NCBI GenBank assembly: GCA_015520065.1
Contig: WAQV01000072.1
Coordinates: forward strand, 1 to 7,624
Direction: 5' to 3'
DNA: 7,624 nt
Origin: Candidatus Pacearchaeota archaeon
Lineage (GTDB): Archaea > Nanobdellota > Nanobdellia > Pacearchaeales > GW2011-AR1
The translations under genes and the position numbers were made by a program. How positions within the stretch are numbered: position 1 is the first letter of the stretch; every line of letters starts with the position of its first letter. Of the stretch, positions 5,947 through 7,624 are shown one piece after another. The notes under the pieces are model-generated. The model had not been told where the DNA came from and made no database searches. It was given only the letters and a program-made list of their open reading frames with translations.

Positions 5947-6258
5947 ATGAAAATTCCAAAAACAACAAACAGGTATTGCCCTTATTGCAAGAAGCAGACA
6001 GAGCAGAAAATAAAGCTTGTAAGCACTGGATTTAAGAGAGGAACTCTTACTAGAGGAAGCATTTCCAGAGCCAGGTCCAGAGGACTTGGAAGAGGAATTG
6101 GAAATAAAGGAAGATGGGGTTCAAGGCCAGCTATATCAAAACATAAAAGAAAATCAAAAACAACTAAAAAAACAAACATCATGTACACTTGCAAAGAGTG
6201 CGGGAAATCAAAATACCAGAAAAAAGGAAAAAGAGCAGGAAAACAGCTTCAGGAGTAA
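5947..6258 (+). CDS. rpl44e: Large-subunit ribosomal protein eL42 (L44e)
   Basis: Complete 103-residue basic protein. eL42 is a zinc-ribbon component of the archaeal/eukaryotic large subunit near the E-site. It opens with MKIPKTTNRYCPYCKKQTEQ, a near-diagnostic start. Zinc ligands are Cys11/Cys14 and Cys82/Cys85 (YTCKECGKS). The Arg/Gly-rich centre leads into GRGIGNKGRWG and the conserved TTKK before the second cysteine pair. ATG at 5947 is chosen because it matches the family N-terminus; an in-frame TTG at 5935 would add four unlikely residues. It is somewhat longer than the roughly 92 residues I recall for haloarchaeal L44e, mostly from a longer basic loop between GNKG and TTKK. It is the first gene of a tight operon; the stop codon is one base before the next start. 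Confidence 0.95.
   Translation: MKIPKTTNRYCPYCKKQTEQKIKLVSTGFKRGTLTRGSISRARSRGLGRGIGNKGRWGSRPAISKHKRKSKTTKKTNIMYTCKECGKSKYQKKGKRAGKQLQE
6251..6255 (+). promoter_or_regulatory. Shine-Dalgarno site of the phosphatase, inside the eL42 end
   Basis: AGGAG lies in the last codons of eL42, four nt before the ATG at 6260. It selects 6260 over the in-frame ATGs further upstream (6086) and downstream (6278) and makes translational coupling with eL42 likely. Confidence 0.65.
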
Positions 6259-6259
6259 A

Positions 6260-6916
6260 ATGGCAAGCAAAATAAAGATGATTTTATGCGATAAGGATGG
6301 GTGCCTTGTCAGTTACCCTAACAAACCATATCATTCCTCATGGGATGCGCTTTCATTGGCACTTCCTCCAAACAAAAGGGAAGAATGGTTTAAGATTAGA
6401 GATTATTATATAGGTACTGATGGCAGTTATGAGGAGTGGGCAAACAAACAGGTGAACCTATTAAAAATGACACCCTTAAAAGAGATAGAGAGAGTGTTGT
6501 TTCCAGTGCCTTATTCCAAGGGAGTAAAAGAATTTTTTTCAAATCTCAATGGAAATTATATTAAAGGAATAGTCTCAAGCGGAATAGATATTGTAGCAGA
6601 GAAGATTAAAGAGGAATTGAACTTTGATTTTTACCTATCCAATCACCTTAACAGAAAAAACGGATTTCTGACAGGAGAGATAACTCTTTTTGTAGAGATG
6701 GACAAAAAAGCAGAAAGAGTAAAAGAGGTTGCAGAGAGATACAACATAAGATTAGAGGAAATCTGCTTTGTAGGAGATAATTTTAATGATGTTCCTGTTA
6801 TGGAGATTGTCGGACTTCCAATAGCTTACAATCCAAAAACAGAGGATTTAAAAAAGAAAGCAATGTATGTAATATCTGACTTTAGAGAACTAAACCATAT
6901 TTTAGGACAGCATTAA
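6260..6916 (+). CDS. HAD-superfamily phosphatase, phosphoserine phosphatase (SerB)-like
   Basis: Complete 218-residue protein. Motif I is DKDGC, with nucleophile Asp11 and acid/base Asp13. Motif II is the VSSG serine at 106. The motif III lysine is Lys149 or Lys150. Motif IV is GDNFND, with Asp173 and Asp177. A helical C1-type cap lies between motifs I and II (residues about 20-85). The segments YSKGVKEFFSNL, NRKNGFLTGE and the end GLPIAYNPKTEDLKKKA follow the phosphoserine phosphatase pattern, which hydrolyses phosphoserine in serine synthesis, but related HAD-IB enzymes use other phosphomonoesters. The residue after the DxDG motif is Cys rather than the usual Thr. The start at 6260 is set by AGGAG; the same frame is open further upstream inside eL42, but that part is an overlap artefact. 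It lies one base from eL42 and one base from eS1, so it is co-expressed with ribosomal proteins. Exact substrate is uncertain. Confidence 0.85.
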   Translation: MASKIKMILCDKDGCLVSYPNKPYHSSWDALSLALPPNKREEWFKIRDYYIGTDGSYEEWANKQVNLLKMTPLKEIERVLFPVPYSKGVKEFFSNLNGNYIKGIVSSGIDIVAEKIKEELNFDFYLSNHLNRKNGFLTGEITLFVEMDKKAERVKEVAERYNIRLEEICFVGDNFNDVPVMEIVGLPIAYNPKTEDLKKKAMYVISDFRELNHILGQH

Positions 6917-6917
6917 A

Positions 6918-7624
6918 ATGGCAATTGCAAAAAGAAAAAAGAAGTTTTTTGATGTTGAAATACCTTTAATAAACAAGCAGACACAGCTGTTGGCATACGA
7001 GTTTAAGGATGTTGACGGAAGATTCATAAAGTATGACTTAACAAGAATCTTAAAAGGAAAAAGCGCTGTTTTTAGCGGAAAGGTTTCAGTTAAAGGAGAG
7101 AAAGCAACAGTAATCCCTTACTATTTTAGAATTCTTCCATACTTTTTAAGAAGAATGGTAAGAAAAGGAACAAACTATGTTGAGGACTCATTCTTAACAG
7201 AGTGCAAGGATGCTATAATAAGAATTAAACCATTCTTAATAACAAGAAGAAAAGTCTCAAGAGCAGTAAGAAAGGCCTTAAGGGAGAAAGCAAAAGAAGA
7301 GCTGATTAACTATGCAAAAACAAAAACTGCTGAAAGCATTTTCAAAGATATAATTTCAAATCAGCTTCAGAAGCCTTTAAGCCTGAAACTAAAGAAAATT
7401 TACCCCCTTTCCCTTTGTGAAATAAGAATCCTGAAAGTTGAGAAATATCTTGAGCCTTCAGAAAAGTCAGAAGGCAAACAATCAGGAAAGAGTGAAAAAA
7501 CTGTTAAAACAGATAAAACTGACAAAGCCAGTAAGGAAGAAAAGAAGGAAGAAGCAGTAAAAAAGACAGAGAAGGCAGAAGATTCTGAAAAGAAAAAGAC
7601 TGAAAAGAAAGCAAAAGAGGAGAA
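6918..7624 (+). CDS. rps3ae: Small-subunit ribosomal protein eS1 (S3Ae), 3' partial
   Basis: Open for 235 codons and running off the right edge. eS1 is a small-subunit protein of archaea and eukaryotes near the mRNA exit. Family features in order are a basic N-terminus (AKRKKKFFDVEIP), YDLTRILKGK, a strand-rich core with TVIPYYFRILPYFLRRM, RIKPFLITRRKVSRAVRKALRE, and the ending KKIYPLSLCEIRILKV (residues 159-174), where the conserved fold normally closes. Beyond residue 178 a low-complexity Lys/Glu tail continues to the window edge. The ATG is one base after the phosphatase stop. AGGA at 6904-6907 is a weak, distant ribosome site, so coupling to the upstream gene is likely. It is the third gene seen in the operon. 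The true length is unknown because the stop codon lies outside. Confidence 0.9.
   Translation, partial: MAIAKRKKKFFDVEIPLINKQTQLLAYEFKDVDGRFIKYDLTRILKGKSAVFSGKVSVKGEKATVIPYYFRILPYFLRRMVRKGTNYVEDSFLTECKDAIIRIKPFLITRRKVSRAVRKALREKAKEELINYAKTKTAESIFKDIISNQLQKPLSLKLKKIYPLSLCEIRILKVEKYLEPSEKSEGKQSGKSEKTVKTDKTDKASKEEKKEEAVKKTEKAEDSEKKKTEKKAKEE
7452..7624 (+). other. Lys/Glu-rich low-complexity tail of eS1
   Basis: Residues 179-235 are 57 residues with 19 Lys and 17 Asp/Glu, the rest mainly Ser, Thr and Ala, with no hydrophobic core. The tail is probably disordered or a single charged helix. It continues past the window. Confidence 0.8.

Noticed and set aside
6086..6259. In-frame upstream extension of the phosphatase beginning at the ATG at 6086
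   Set aside because: It lies inside eL42 in another frame, encodes a charged sequence with no HAD similarity, and AGGAG at 6251-6255 points to the ATG at 6260.
1..7624. Mobile element, CRISPR array, tRNA/rRNA gene or defence cassette
   Set aside because: No transposase, integrase, regularly spaced repeats, tRNA-like fold or recognisable defence domains were seen on either strand.

Overview
The window looks archaeal. It carries two ribosomal proteins that occur only in archaea and eukaryotes (eL42/L44e and eS1/S3Ae), an EndoQ-type deaminated-DNA endonuclease, TATA-like boxes in place of bacterial -35/-10 promoters, and a very long sequon-rich surface protein with a C-terminal membrane anchor. 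Base composition is AT-rich and intergenic gaps are short. The style of the surface protein and the compact layout suggest a small-genome DPANN lineage (Woesearchaeota/Pacearchaeota-like). That placement is inference from remembered family features, not from a search.

Layout: there are two divergent halves. On the minus strand (1-5738) are, from right to left, a TIM-barrel protein of the endonuclease IV / xylose isomerase-like superfamily (4740-5738), a 1057-residue secreted, membrane-anchored glycoprotein (1487-4660) and EndoQ (1-1224). Each has its own TATA-like box, so they are probably separate transcription units. Two of these boxes lie about 22-27 bp from the start codon, which predicts leaderless mRNAs. 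The third predicts a short leader with a Shine-Dalgarno site.

On the plus strand (5947-7624, running off the right edge) is a tight operon: eL42, then a phosphoserine-phosphatase-like HAD hydrolase, then eS1. There is exactly one base between each stop and the next start. The phosphatase is thus embedded between two ribosomal protein genes. The eS1 gene is incomplete at its 3' end and carries a Lys/Glu-rich low-complexity tail. The divergent promoter region (5739-5946) holds the promoters of both halves and a 17-bp dyad next to the TIM-barrel gene's TATA box.

How the genes relate: the operon supplies translation components plus one metabolic-type phosphatase. EndoQ would nick DNA 5' of deaminated bases. 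The TIM-barrel protein keeps seven of the nine zinc ligands of endonuclease IV but lacks the third-zinc Asp-x-His pair, so it is either a sugar isomerase/epimerase or a divergent repair enzyme. I see no mobile element, CRISPR array, tRNA, rRNA or defence cassette. The most interesting points are the TIM-barrel active site, the phosphatase inside the ribosomal operon, the architecture of the surface protein and the eS1 tail.
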